DNA of 64,000 bases from Stappia sp. ES.058 (GTDB lineage: Bacteria; Pseudomonadota; Alphaproteobacteria; Rhizobiales; Stappiaceae). The DNA lies in the NCBI RefSeq assembly GCF_900105595.1, contig NZ_LT629784.1:2108001-2172000 (forward strand), read 5' to 3'. How positions within the stretch are numbered: position 1 is the first letter of the stretch; every line of letters starts with the position of its first letter. This document shows, piece after piece, positions 7,971-18,100 of this stretch. The translations under genes and the position numbers were made by a program. The notes under the pieces were generated by a model. It ran no database searches. It saw only the letters and a list, made by a program, of their open reading frames with translations, and was not told the origin of the DNA.

Positions 7971-9253
7971 CCCTTGCAAACAAGACCCCGGCCGCAGCCT
8001 CGCAAGAGGACGACGACGCGCTCGCCACGCGTCTCTTTCGCGAGATCGCGGAGATGACCCCGGACGTTCAGGGCGTCAGCCGCCCGGCGTTTTCCAACGT
8101 CGAGACCAAGACGCTCTCTTATCTGGAGGACTTCGCCCGCTCGCAAGGGCTCGAGGTCTGGTACGACGACGGCTGCAACGCCAATTTCTGCCTGCCGCAG
8201 GACCGCGATGCGGAAAGCTTCATCGTCATCGGCTCGCATGTCGACAGCGTGCCCTTCGGCGGCAACTACGACGGTCTCGCCGGCGTGATCGCGGGGCTGA
8301 TGTGCCTGGTGCGGGCGCGCCGCGGCGAAAAAACCTTCCGCCGGCCCGTCCATGTTCTCGCCATGCGCGGCGAGGAAAGCGCCTGGTTCGGCCCCTGCTA
8401 CATCGGCTCGAAAGTGCTGACCGGACAGCTGACGGAAACCGAGGCCAACGCGCGCCACAAGGGCGACGGGCGCACGCTCGCCGAGCACATGGCCGAGATC
8501 GGCCTTCCGACAGACCGTATCGCCAACCGCGAACCGCTGATCGACTGCAGCCGGGTCGAGGCCTATCTGGAACTCCATATCGAGCAGGGCCCGCTGCTGA
8601 TCGGCAAGAACATTCCCGCCGCCGTGGTTTCCGGAATACGCGGCAACTTCCGCCACCGCGCGATCAACTGCATCGGCGAGGCGGGGCACTCGGGCGCCGT
8701 GCCCAAGGCCTATCGCCGCGATCCGGTGCTGGCCTTCGCCGACCTCATGGTGCGGCTCGACGAAAGCTGGACGACGATCCTGAACAAGGGCGCCGACCTT
8801 GTGCTCACCAGCGGCATGGTGTCCACCGACCGGGAAACCAACGCGCTGTCGCGCATTCCCGACCGCCTCACCTTCAGCCTCGACATCCGCAGCCAGAGCC
8901 CCGAGACGCTGGACGAGATGCGCAGTCTCATCGCCACCGAGATGAAGCAGATCGAAAAAGACCGGAAGGTCCGCTTCGAGCTCGACGAGGGCATGTATTC
9001 CGCCCCCGCGATCTGCGATCCTGAGGTCGTTGACGGGTTGCGAAGCGCCATGGATCGCGCCGGCCTGGAGCCCTTCGTGATGCCCAGTGGCGGCGGGCAC
9101 GATGCGGCGGTGTTTTCCGCCGCCGGCGTTCCGGCAGGAATGGTCTTCGTGCGCAACCGCAACGGCTCGCATAATCCGGATGAAGCGATGGACGTTTCGG
9201 ACTTCCTGCGGGCATGCGATATCTTCTCCGCCTATCTCGAGGAGCAAGCATGA
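7967..9253 (+). CDS. M20-family Zn-dependent N-carbamoyl-amino-acid hydrolase, candidate ureidosuccinase
   Basis: A 428-aa amidohydrolase of the hydantoinase/carbamoylase type (HyuC, allantoate amidohydrolase, beta-ureidopropionase). Metal-site motifs: [46 protein letters not shown], then the late GGGHDAAVF and NGSHNPDE. The dimerisation-domain motif AGHSGAVP is present. The family removes carbamoyl groups, releasing CO2 and ammonia. Between dihydroorotate dehydrogenase and dihydroorotase the obvious substrate is N-carbamoyl-L-aspartate, giving aspartate. That is inference from context; allantoate or beta-ureidopropionate specificity cannot be excluded. Start and stop both overlap neighbours (ATGA). 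Confidence 0.85.
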   Translation: MTLANKTPAAASQEDDDALATRLFREIAEMTPDVQGVSRPAFSNVETKTLSYLEDFARSQGLEVWYDDGCNANFCLPQDRDAESFIVIGSHVDSVPFGGNYDGLAGVIAGLMCLVRARRGEKTFRRPVHVLAMRGEESAWFGPCYIGSKVLTGQLTETEANARHKGDGRTLAEHMAEIGLPTDRIANREPLIDCSRVEAYLELHIEQGPLLIGKNIPAAVVSGIRGNFRHRAINCIGEAGHSGAVPKAYRRDPVLAFADLMVRLDESWTTILNKGADLVLTSGMVSTDRETNALSRIPDRLTFSLDIRSQSPETLDEMRSLIATEMKQIEKDRKVRFELDEGMYSAPAICDPEVVDGLRSAMDRAGLEPFVMPSGGGHDAAVFSAAGVPAGMVFVRNRNGSHNPDEAMDVSDFLRACDIFSAYLEEQA

Positions 9254-10290
9254 CCACACTTACGATTCGCCGGCCCGACGACTGGCACCTGCATCTGCGC
9301 GACGGCGACGTGCTGGAAGGTGTCCTCCCCCACACCTCCCGCGATTTCGCCCGGGCGATCATCATGCCCAATCTCGTGCCGCCGGTGGTCACCACTGCCC
9401 AGGCGGCATCCTATCGCGACCGCATTCTCAAGGTGCTGCCCAAGGGCGACGACTTCACGCCGCTGATGACGCTTTATCTGACCGAGACCACCGATCCGTC
9501 GGATGTGGAGGCAGGCTATCGCGACGGGCTGATCTCGGCGGTGAAACTCTACCCCGCCGGCGCGACGACGAATTCCGAAAGCGGCGTGCGCGATCTCGCC
9601 AAGGTCTACCCGGTGCTGGAGAAGATGGCCGAGATCGGTCTGCCGCTCTGCGTCCATGGCGAAGTGACGGACCCGGAGATCGACATCTTCGACCGGGAAG
9701 CCGTGTTCCTTGAGACGATTCTCGCGCCCTTGCGCGAAAGGCTGCCGGAGCTGCGCGTCGTGCTGGAGCATGTGACGACGGAAAACGGCATCGACTACGT
9801 CAAGGCGCAGGAAAAAAACGTCGGCGCGACGATCACCACCCATCACCTGATGATCAACCGCAACGCCATTCTCGCCGGCGGCATCAGGCCGCATTACTAC
9901 TGCCTGCCGGTCGCCAAGCGCGAGAAGCATCGGTTGGCGCTCAGGGCCGCCGCGACATCGGGAGATCCCCGTTTCTTCCTGGGAACCGATTCCGCGCCCC
10001 ATCTCGACCCGCTGAAGCTCTCCGCCTGCGGCTGCGCCGGGATCTTCACGTCCATCAACACGATGGCCTGTCTGGCCGAGGTCTTCGAACAGGAAAACGC
10101 TCTGGACAAACTGGAGGCCTTCGCCTCGCTCAACGGGCCGTCCTTCTACGGCCTGCCCGTGAATGAGGCCACCATCACCCTCACCCGCCAGGACGAACCG
10201 GTCACCTTCCCCGACAAGATCGCGGTCGGCGAGGACGAGGTGACGGTGTTCGACCCGATGATCCCGATCCACTGGAATGTGGGTAGCTAG
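9250..10290 (+). CDS. pyrC: Dihydroorotase, type II (PyrC)
   Basis: A 346-aa binuclear-zinc amidohydrolase that interconverts N-carbamoyl-L-aspartate and L-dihydroorotate. The H-x-H metal motif is H13/H15 in [11 protein letters not shown], and the carboxylated lysine is K99 in [11 protein letters not shown]. Further ligands are in CVHGEVTD and ITTHHLM, and the catalytic Asp is in FLGTDSAPH. Length matches E. coli-type PyrC (about 348 aa) and differs from the longer type I enzymes. The ATG overlaps the upstream hydrolase stop. In the proposed orotate route it would run in the ring-opening direction. Confidence 0.95.
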   Translation: MTTLTIRRPDDWHLHLRDGDVLEGVLPHTSRDFARAIIMPNLVPPVVTTAQAASYRDRILKVLPKGDDFTPLMTLYLTETTDPSDVEAGYRDGLISAVKLYPAGATTNSESGVRDLAKVYPVLEKMAEIGLPLCVHGEVTDPEIDIFDREAVFLETILAPLRERLPELRVVLEHVTTENGIDYVKAQEKNVGATITTHHLMINRNAILAGGIRPHYYCLPVAKREKHRLALRAAATSGDPRFFLGTDSAPHLDPLKLSACGCAGIFTSINTMACLAEVFEQENALDKLEAFASLNGPSFYGLPVNEATITLTRQDEPVTFPDKIAVGEDEVTVFDPMIPIHWNVGS

Positions 10291-10351
10291 ACCGGTCCAG
10301 ATTCAGTAAAGCACCTAGCGTAGAATCCGCTCGCAGCACAGGACCCAGCCC

Positions 10352-11047
10352 ATGTTCCACAACACCTTCCCCGAAAAGGCCCTCGTTTCCGAGTTGGTCG
10401 CCAAAATGCTGCTCGAGATCGAAGCCGTCCATTTCCGGGCCGATCAGCCGTTTACCTTTACCTCCGGCCTTGCGAGCCCGGTCTATATCGATTGCCGCAA
10501 GCTGATTTCCTTTCCGCGGATTCGCTCGGCCGTCATGGATTTTGCGGCCGGCACGATCCTGCGGGACGCGGGCTTCGAACAGTTCGATTCCGTCGCCGGC
10601 GGGGAAACGGCCGGAATTCCCTTCGCCGCCTGGCTGTCGGAACGCCTCGGCCTGCCGATGCAATATGTGCGCAAGAAGCCCAAGGGCTTCGGCCGGGATG
10701 CCCAGATCGAGGGCTATCTCAAGGAAGGCTCGCGCGTCCTTCTCGTCGAAGACCTGATCACCGACGGCGGCAGCAAGGTCAAGTTCGCCGAAGCCATCGA
10801 GAAGGCCGGATCGAAAGCAACGGATACGTTTTCGGTGTTCTACTACGACGTCTTCCCAGGCACGCCCGAACGCCTGGAGGCGGCCGGCATGCGCCTGCAC
10901 TATCTCGCGACGTGGTGGGACATTCTCGACGTCTGCAAGAAGCAGAAGCATCTTTCGCCTGACGTTCTCAGGGAAGTGGAGAACTTCCTGCACAATCCGC
11001 TGGAGTGGTCGGCCAACCACGGCGGCATTGCCGAACTGTCCAGTTAA
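10352..11047 (+). CDS. pyrE: Orotate phosphoribosyltransferase
   Basis: A 231-aa cytosolic type I phosphoribosyltransferase converting orotate and PRPP to OMP. The PRPP-binding motif is [15 protein letters not shown] (around residues 128-142); the early [18 protein letters not shown] matches OPRTases. It follows pyrC after 61 bases, the first clear gap in the operon, and TAGAAT at 10321-10326 could be a -10 of an extra promoter. It links the uptake/degradation genes to UMP synthesis. It may be the cell's only pyrE, which this window cannot settle. A weak AGGAC precedes the ATG. Confidence 0.94.
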   Translation: MFHNTFPEKALVSELVAKMLLEIEAVHFRADQPFTFTSGLASPVYIDCRKLISFPRIRSAVMDFAAGTILRDAGFEQFDSVAGGETAGIPFAAWLSERLGLPMQYVRKKPKGFGRDAQIEGYLKEGSRVLLVEDLITDGGSKVKFAEAIEKAGSKATDTFSVFYYDVFPGTPERLEAAGMRLHYLATWWDILDVCKKQKHLSPDVLREVENFLHNPLEWSANHGGIAELSS

Positions 11048-11064
11048 TAGGATCGGAGTTGGAA

Positions 11065-11388
11065 ATGTTTGAAAGTCTCGTCGAGATCGTTGTCGATGGT
11101 GGGCACGGGGTGCGCTCCTACAATTCCTGCGCCAAGGCCGCGCGGGCACGGATCTCCAGCGAACCGGACAATGCAGCCGCCCTCACCCTGATCATGTTCG
11201 CCGCACAGGGCGTGGTGGAAGCCTACGACGATCAGCCGCTGCCGATCGACGCCGCCGACGCTCTTCTCGACAACTTCAAGGGAATGGTCACCACGCTCGA
11301 CAAGGCCTATGCGGACGGTTCGAGCGACGCGAAACTCGCCGCATTGAATGCGGTTTCGATCCAACTCGTGGAAGTTGCAAAAAACTGA
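11065..11388 (+). CDS. Small orphan protein at the end of the pyr operon
   Basis: A 107-aa soluble protein, probably mostly helical, with no signal peptide or membrane segment. It starts VEIVVDGGHGVRSYN and ends in a helical NAVSIQLVEVAKN. I do not recognise the family. The ATG at 11065 has GGAG six bases upstream and lies 17 bp after the pyrE stop, so it is almost certainly co-transcribed. An accessory role in the pathway is inferred only from position. Confidence 0.65.
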   Translation: MFESLVEIVVDGGHGVRSYNSCAKAARARISSEPDNAAALTLIMFAAQGVVEAYDDQPLPIDAADALLDNFKGMVTTLDKAYADGSSDAKLAALNAVSIQLVEVAKN

Positions 11389-12058
11389 CCCCATGACGGG
11401 CTTGCCGGGTCTGTACATCCCGGCGGCGGGCCCGATATCCGGGTCGGCCACCTGGACCGTCGAACGAACCCGCCCGGCGGTTTCTCCGGAACTCTGAAGT
11501 ATCGCCCGGCTTATGCGCAGGATCAGAGATTGCGCGGCCCGCCGACAGGCCGGCCGCGCAACACCTCTCGCCCGCTTCCATTCCCCGCACACCTGCACGA
11601 TCCGGGCTCGCCACTGCATCGGCATGGACTGGTTCCTTCCAGAATTGCATACGTTTGCAATTTCGAAAGCGTGGGTTTGCGTTTTGCGAAGGACGCCCGA
11701 TCGAACGCGGGGTCATTTGCAAAACGCAAATGCGACGCACATCAATCCGGGAAATTTAGGAAAATAATACAAAATATCGTCACTTACCTAAAGTGGCATG
11801 CTTCTTGGATACAGTATAAGCATCCTGGCAAGCACCGCTTCGGAGGGTCAGCCCGAAGCCCGCAAGCCGGTCACAAAACCGCGATGCCCCATCGACCAAA
11901 ATCGCGGAAACAAAAACTCCCAGGCGCCCGCCGCGGCACATGTCATCGTTTCCACCCCAGATGACTTCCCCGGCGGGCGTTTTCTCTCTTTACCCCCGAG
12001 CTCCCCGTTTGCGCGAAACCGGCCAGGTCAGGTCCGGTGGTTTTGGGCTCAAGACACG
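11389..12058. other. Long AT-richer non-coding region with inverted repeats
   Basis: About 670 bp without a convincing gene, between the pyr operon and the autotransporter 3' end. It holds a perfect 12-bp inverted repeat (TTTGCGTTTTGC at 11676-11687 and its complement at 11719-11730). It also has a nested 7-bp repeat CATTTGC/GCAAATG (11714-11732), a TTAGG/CCTAA pair near 11756-11790, and ATGCTT/AAGCAT at 11798-11823. The stretch 11740-11830 is clearly more AT-rich than its surroundings. It could hold regulator sites, a small RNA or a degenerated insertion. Confidence 0.5.
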
Positions 12059-12087
12059 AAAAAGCTCGCGACCCGAAGGCCGCGAGC
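12059..12087 (-). terminator. Intrinsic terminator of the autotransporter gene
   Basis: On the reverse strand a 7-bp perfect stem GCTCGCG/CGCGAGC (12081-12087 with 12064-12070), 10-nt loop, then five T residues (12059-12063). It lies 22 bp after the autotransporter stop. Confidence 0.82.
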
Positions 12088-12109
12088 CAGATCTGTCAAA
12101 GCAGACGTC

Positions 12110-15100
12110 TCAGAAGCGAAGCTTCATGCGGGCGTAGCCGCCAAGATCGGTCGTGTTCTCGCTGAACCCCGCCTGTCCGAGCAGCGAGACCGAGAACCGC
12201 TCGCTGATGTCCATGTCGAAGCCTGCCGCAAAATCGGCACGCACACGGTCGGAGCTCGCAACGCTGGACAGCGACCCGAAGGAGGCATCGCCGCCCGCAA
12301 GAACCGCCGTGGTCGACACGCTCGGGTCGGTGAGCTGGGCCGTCAGCCCGCCGCGCAGGAACACGACGGTCGGACGGTCCTGGAGGTCGAAGGCATGGCC
12401 GATCTCGAGAACGGGCGCTGCCGCGACCGAGGTCTTCGAGACGCCACGCACATTCCAGTTCAGCGGACCGGAACCGTTTTCCTGAAACGCATCCTGCCAG
12501 AAGCGCGTGACCGAGAGCGCCATCGCGGGCTTGGCATAGAAGCCGTGGCGTTCAAACACCGCCGACACACGCCCTTCCGCCGTCAGGAACCGGCCCTTGA
12601 CGTTGGCCGAAGCACTGTGACCCGTGCCACCAATCGCATAGCGCCGGTTCTGGTCGAGGTCGTAGACACCACCGCCCACCGTGGTGGAGAAGGTGAACAT
12701 CCCCACCTCGTGCTTAAGCGCGACACCGGCGCTGAAGCGGCTGCCGGACTGCGAATAGGTGCTGCTCTTCACATCGATGTATTCGATCTGACCGCCGATC
12801 TCGACGAAGGTGCTGTCGAAGACCTCCTTCTGGAATGCACCGGCCACGCCGGTCGTCACTTCGCGGAAGGAATCCGTGTTTGCGGTCGCGCTTTGGTGAT
12901 GACGATTGCCGATGGCCTGGACCCACACGCAATCGCGCTGACGGAAGAACGCATCGCCCATGCCGGGATCGAGCGTCGGACAGCTCTGCAACAGCCCGTG
13001 CAGTGCCTGGGACGCGGCGACCGCCTTCATCGCGCCGTTCAGGCTTTCTTCCGGTGACAGGGAATTGAAGTGGCGTTCCGTTTCGGCCGTGTTTCCGGAA
13101 TTGAGGAGTGTCGAGCCGAATTGCTGAACCCCGCCCGACGTGTTGTCCGTCATCCCCGCGGACTTGATCTGGCTCATCGCGTTTTCGAAGTACTCTGCCG
13201 TATTCGCGGCATTGCGCCCGAAGCCCTTTGCCCCGCCCTTGTAGTCGACGGCATAGTCGAGAAATACCTCATCGTTGCTCCCGCTGCCGCGCAGCGTATA
13301 GGCAATCACGCCATTGCCGCGCACCGTGGCATCGGACCAGTCGACCGTCTCGCCATTGGCCGAGGCCATGAACTTCAGGCTGCCGGTGTCGCCGGATGTC
13401 AGGCTGCTATTCTTCGACCACTGGGTTTGGACCCTGCCGCCCATTTTGATGGCATCGTCGTTGCCGTTGACATCCACGATGATGAGATCGTTCGTGACCG
13501 TGCCATCCGTCGCATGATCGGCATCGACAATGATCAGGTCGGTATTTTTGAAATGGCCCGTCGTGATCGTTGAGGTGTGGACCTTTCCCCATTTGCCGGC
13601 GGTCAGAACGGCATTGTTCTCGAACAGGCTGTCGGCATGGCTTCCAAGACTGAAGGTCGTGCCCAGTTCGGTCACGCCGGACTCGATGTTGTAGAAGGCC
13701 TGCTTGTTGTCATCATGCAGGTCGAGCGAGCCGGTGAACGTCCCGCTGTCGTTGACGACGTTGAGCGAGGCTTTCTCGTCATTGCGCACCACGACCGAAT
13801 CCAGATCCGCGCTGCGCAGCGTTCCCTGGTTGGTAATGTTGTTGGCGACAAAAAGGGCACCTGAGGAAGTCTTGACCGTACGCCCGCCCATGACGGCAAT
13901 CGTCGCGAAGGCATCTTTCGATGTCGTCTCGACAAGACCGCCCTGGTTGATCTGGACCTCGACCACGCCCTCGCTGTGGTTTTTCCCGTCCACGTCATGT
14001 TCGAAAAAGGTGGAGGCCTGCGCCAGGATCGCGCGCCCCTTCGCGCCTTCCGCACGCACCGTGCCGTTGACCGTGACGCCAACGCCCTTGGAATAGCTCT
14101 CGCCGCCGCCGGAGACGCTCTGCGCATAGACGCCGACCGCGCCGTCTCCGTTGACGTCGACCAGACCGTCGACTTTGACATCGACGCGTCCGCCGAGACC
14201 GTCTCGACCCTCGCTGCCGATGGATCCGCTACTGTCTCCAGCCTCCAGCTCGCCCTCGGCACCGCCGCCGCCGCCAATCGAATAGGCAAAGATCCCGTGT
14301 GCGGCCTCGCCGTCCGTAATGATGGCGCCGTCGGACCCCACCGTGACAGTTACGTCACCGCCGTCGCCCCCCTCGCCGCCATCCGCATCACCGAAGACCT
14401 GTGCGCCGAGCGTTTCCCAGAGATTGTCGATCTCGTGCACGATGGTGGTCTCGATATCGCCGGCCGCACCGCCTCCGCCACCCTGCGACTGGGCGAGAAT
14501 ACCCATGGCGCCGTCACCGTCGGTCGAGATCGTGCCGTTGTTCGTGACCGTGACCGTGCCGCCATGACCGCCGCCGCCTGAGCTCCCGGCGACCGACAGC
14601 GACGTGATCAGACCTTGCGATCCGTCGCCGCCCGTGCCGCCGCCGCCGCCGACCGACTGGGCATAGATCGCGGTCGCGGACTTGCCGGTCGTGGTGAGAT
14701 CACCGTCATTGGTCACCGTCACGGCACCGCCGTCGCTGGCCTCGCCCGCACCGCCGCCGACATCGACCGAAAAACTCTCGTAGAGGCTCTTGGGAAATTC
14801 CTTGAACTGCTCGTAGATCTCTTTTGCGGTGTTCAGCTTCTCGTAGACCTCGTAGACGTCGGCAAGCCAGCCTTCCAGGCCCGGTTCGCCGTTGCCGCCT
14901 GTGCCGCCAGACCCGCCGACGGACTGGGCGAAGATCGCGTAGGAGGCCGTGCCCGTCGTCTTGATGGTCGTCTGCTTGTGATTGGTGACATCGACCGTAT
15001 CGCCATGGCCGCCGCCGCCACCGCTGCCACCCATGGTGAAGGACAGGCTGACGCCCTTGCCTTCCGCACCCTCGCCCTCGTCGTTTTTCGGCGCAACCGT

Positions 15101-18100
15101 GTAGCCGACCGAATAGGCGCCCGCATTGCCGCCGTCGCCGCCACCGCCGCCGACCGACTGGGCGTAGACGCCGTAGGAGGTATTCTGCGCCGTGTAGATG
15201 TCGCCACTGTTGTCGATTGTGACCTTGCCGGCGTGGTTGCCGGAGCCGCCGCCGCCGCCCACCTGGGCGTTGGCGTTGACCTTGAGGTAGTCTTCCTTCT
15301 CGCGCTTGAAGTCGCCAAGGAAGGCAATGCCCGACCCGCCGTCGCCGCCGTCGCCGCCGACCGACTGGGCGAAGATGCCATGCGCGTTGCCGCCGTTCGT
15401 GATCAGGGTATTCGCGTTGGAAACGCTGACGTCTCCGCCGATTGCGCCCGATCCGCCGTTGCCGCCGACCTGAACATTGGATTCAAAGGCATTTCCCGTG
15501 CTGACGTCGAGCGTTCCGGCGTAGCTCGCCCCACCCGAGCCGCCGTTGCCACCGACCGACTGCACGAAAATGGCATCGGCGTAGTGCCCGTTCGTGATGA
15601 TGTCGCCCTTGTTGTTGATTGTAACGGCCCCGGCCTTGCTTCCGCCTCCGCCGCTGCCGCCGACGGTTACGGCAACCGTCGCGCCACCATCCATCGAGGC
15701 GTTGAACGTGCCCGCATAGACAGCCCCGCCCATGCCTCCATCGCCGCCGACCGATTGTGCCGCAAGACCAAAGGCACTGTAGCCCGATGTCATGATGGCG
15801 CCGGAGTTATCGATTTCGACCGCATCCGCGATCCCACCATCGCCGCCATCGCCACCGACACCGACATTGATGGAGCCCGAGATCTCACCGGCCGTCGCCG
15901 ACCCCATCGCCAGCATTCCGGCATTGCCGCCCGACCCGCCGACGCTCTGCGCCACGACAGCAGCGGAATAGTCGCCCTTGGTCGTGAGCTTGCCCTTATT
16001 GTCGACATTGACCGTGCCGCCGGTGCCGCCGGCACCGCCGTTGCCGCCAACGCCGATGTTGACGTCGACGATGCTGACCGCGCCCGAGGCCGTCACCGCG
16101 CCGTTGCCACCGCCGCCACCGACGGACTGGGCGAAGAGCGCGACCGACCCGTCGCCATCGGTCTGAACCTCGGCGTCATTGTCGATCTGGACATTGCCGG
16201 CATCGCCGCCTTCTCCGCCATCGCCGCCATGCGTGTAATTCATGCTGATGCCGAGATCGGCATTGACCGTCGTGTTGGCGACGCCGCCGCCGCCGGCGAC
16301 GCTTTGCGCCAGAATGCCGGTCGCCGAGGATCCCTTGGTCCAGATCTTGGCCTTGCTGGTGACCTTCACGTCCCCGCTGACGCCGCCATCGCCACCAGAC
16401 TGGCCCAGCGTCACGGCACCGGCGGAAAGCGTCACATCGGCATCGATCGTCGAGCCCGCCTTGCCGCCGCCGCCGCCCACCGACTGGGCGAGAATGCCGA
16501 GCGCCATGTGACCGCCGGTCGTGATCGCACCGTTGGAGACGACCGTCACCTTGCCGCCGTCTCCGCCGGCACCGCCCTTGGCGCCCTGATTTCCGATATA
16601 CTGGCTCAGATTGATCCCGCCGACGTTTGAATCGAACACATTGCTCGAGTGACCGCCGCCGCCGCCCACCGACTGCGCGAAGATGCCGTCGGAATCATGC
16701 CCTGTCGTCGTGATGGCCGCATTGCTGGTGAAGTCGACGGTCCCGCCGTCGCCACCCTTGTCGCCATCAGCGCCCATGTCGTGATTGAACTGGATCGCGG
16801 CCCCGGCCTGCACGCTGTTGCCGGCAGACCCGCCACCGCCGCCGAGCGACTGGACGAAAGCACCGGCCGAATTGTGCCCGTCCGTTTCGATTGTTCCGCC
16901 AATGGTGCCGGAAACCGTGCCGCCGTGATGCTGAATATCGCTAGACAGCGCGCCCGCTTGCGGGTTGAACACGAGGCCGATGTTGATCTCGACCGTGTTG
17001 CCGCCGACGCCACCGCCGCCACCAACGGACTGCGCGAAGAAGCCGCGCGAATGATCGCCCGATGTCTTGATGACATCCTTGTCGGATCCCGTGAAGGTCA
17101 CGTCGCCACCCGAACCGCCACCGCCACCGCTCGTTCCGACCAGCGGCGTGAGAAGCGCGATCGCCTCGAAGGAACTCGCGCCCTTGCCGCCGCCGCCGCC
17201 GAGCGACTGGAGCATGATGCCGTCGGCATGGTCGCCTTCTGTGGTGACCGAAACGCCCTTGCCCTTGCTCGTGAAGGTGACCGTGTCGCCATTGCCGCCG
17301 CCGCCGCCGTCCTGGCCGTAGGCGAAGGCACCGCTCGGCGAATAGGCATCGCCACCGCCCGCGCCGATGCTTTCCACCAGGATGCCGACCGAAGCGTCGC
17401 CCTTGGTGGTTGCCGTCACACCGTCAACCGTCAGCTCGGCCGTTCCGGCCTTGCCGCCGAGGCCGGCCTTGCCGCCCACGGCATAAAACCCGTCGGCGGC
17501 CCCCGAGCTGCCGCCGCCGCCACCGATCGACTGGATCTTGATCGCCGCCGAATTGAGGCCTTCGGTCGCGAACGTGCTGTCCACGAGGCTGACGTTGACC
17601 GTTCCGCCGACACCGCCGGCGCCGGCTTCCGCCGCAAGCGCCGACAGGCCGGAGGTCTTGCCCGCCTTGCCGCCGCCGCCGCCAACAGACTGGGCGTGAA
17701 GCGCGCTGGCGTGATCCCCGGTCGTTGTGACGCTCGACGAGGTCACGGTGGCGTTCACCTTGCCGCCGGCGCCGCCGCTTCCGCCCTTGCTGCCATAGGA
17801 AAAGACACCGGAGACATTGCCACCGTTGCCGCCCATGCCGCCGACGCTCTGCAGGAGAACGCCGTCCGCACCCTCGGCGGAGGTATTCACGGTGGACCCG
17901 GTCAGGGTCAGGTCGACAGTCCCCGCCTCGCCCGGCTCACCGGGATTTCCCGAGTGGTTCTTGATGCCGCCGTGATCGCCGCCGCTGTCGCCGGCATGGC
18001 CGCCGGCACTCTTGAGATAGACCGCAGGCCCGGACCCGGCGCCCTTGGTGGTCACATCGACCTTGAGGTCGGCCGAAACATTGCCGCCGTTGCCGGCATC

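Noticed and set aside
11530..11964. 144-codon open frame in the non-coding block
   Set aside because: No ribosome-binding site, composition unlike a protein, runs through the inverted repeats.
11798..13057. 419-codon open frame on the + strand
   Set aside because: Runs through the autotransporter terminator and antisense to its barrel; translation has no recognisable feature.
14615..16630. 671-codon open frame on the + strand
   Set aside because: Antisense to the autotransporter; an alanine-rich translation created by the repeated glycine codons, with no domain and no start context.
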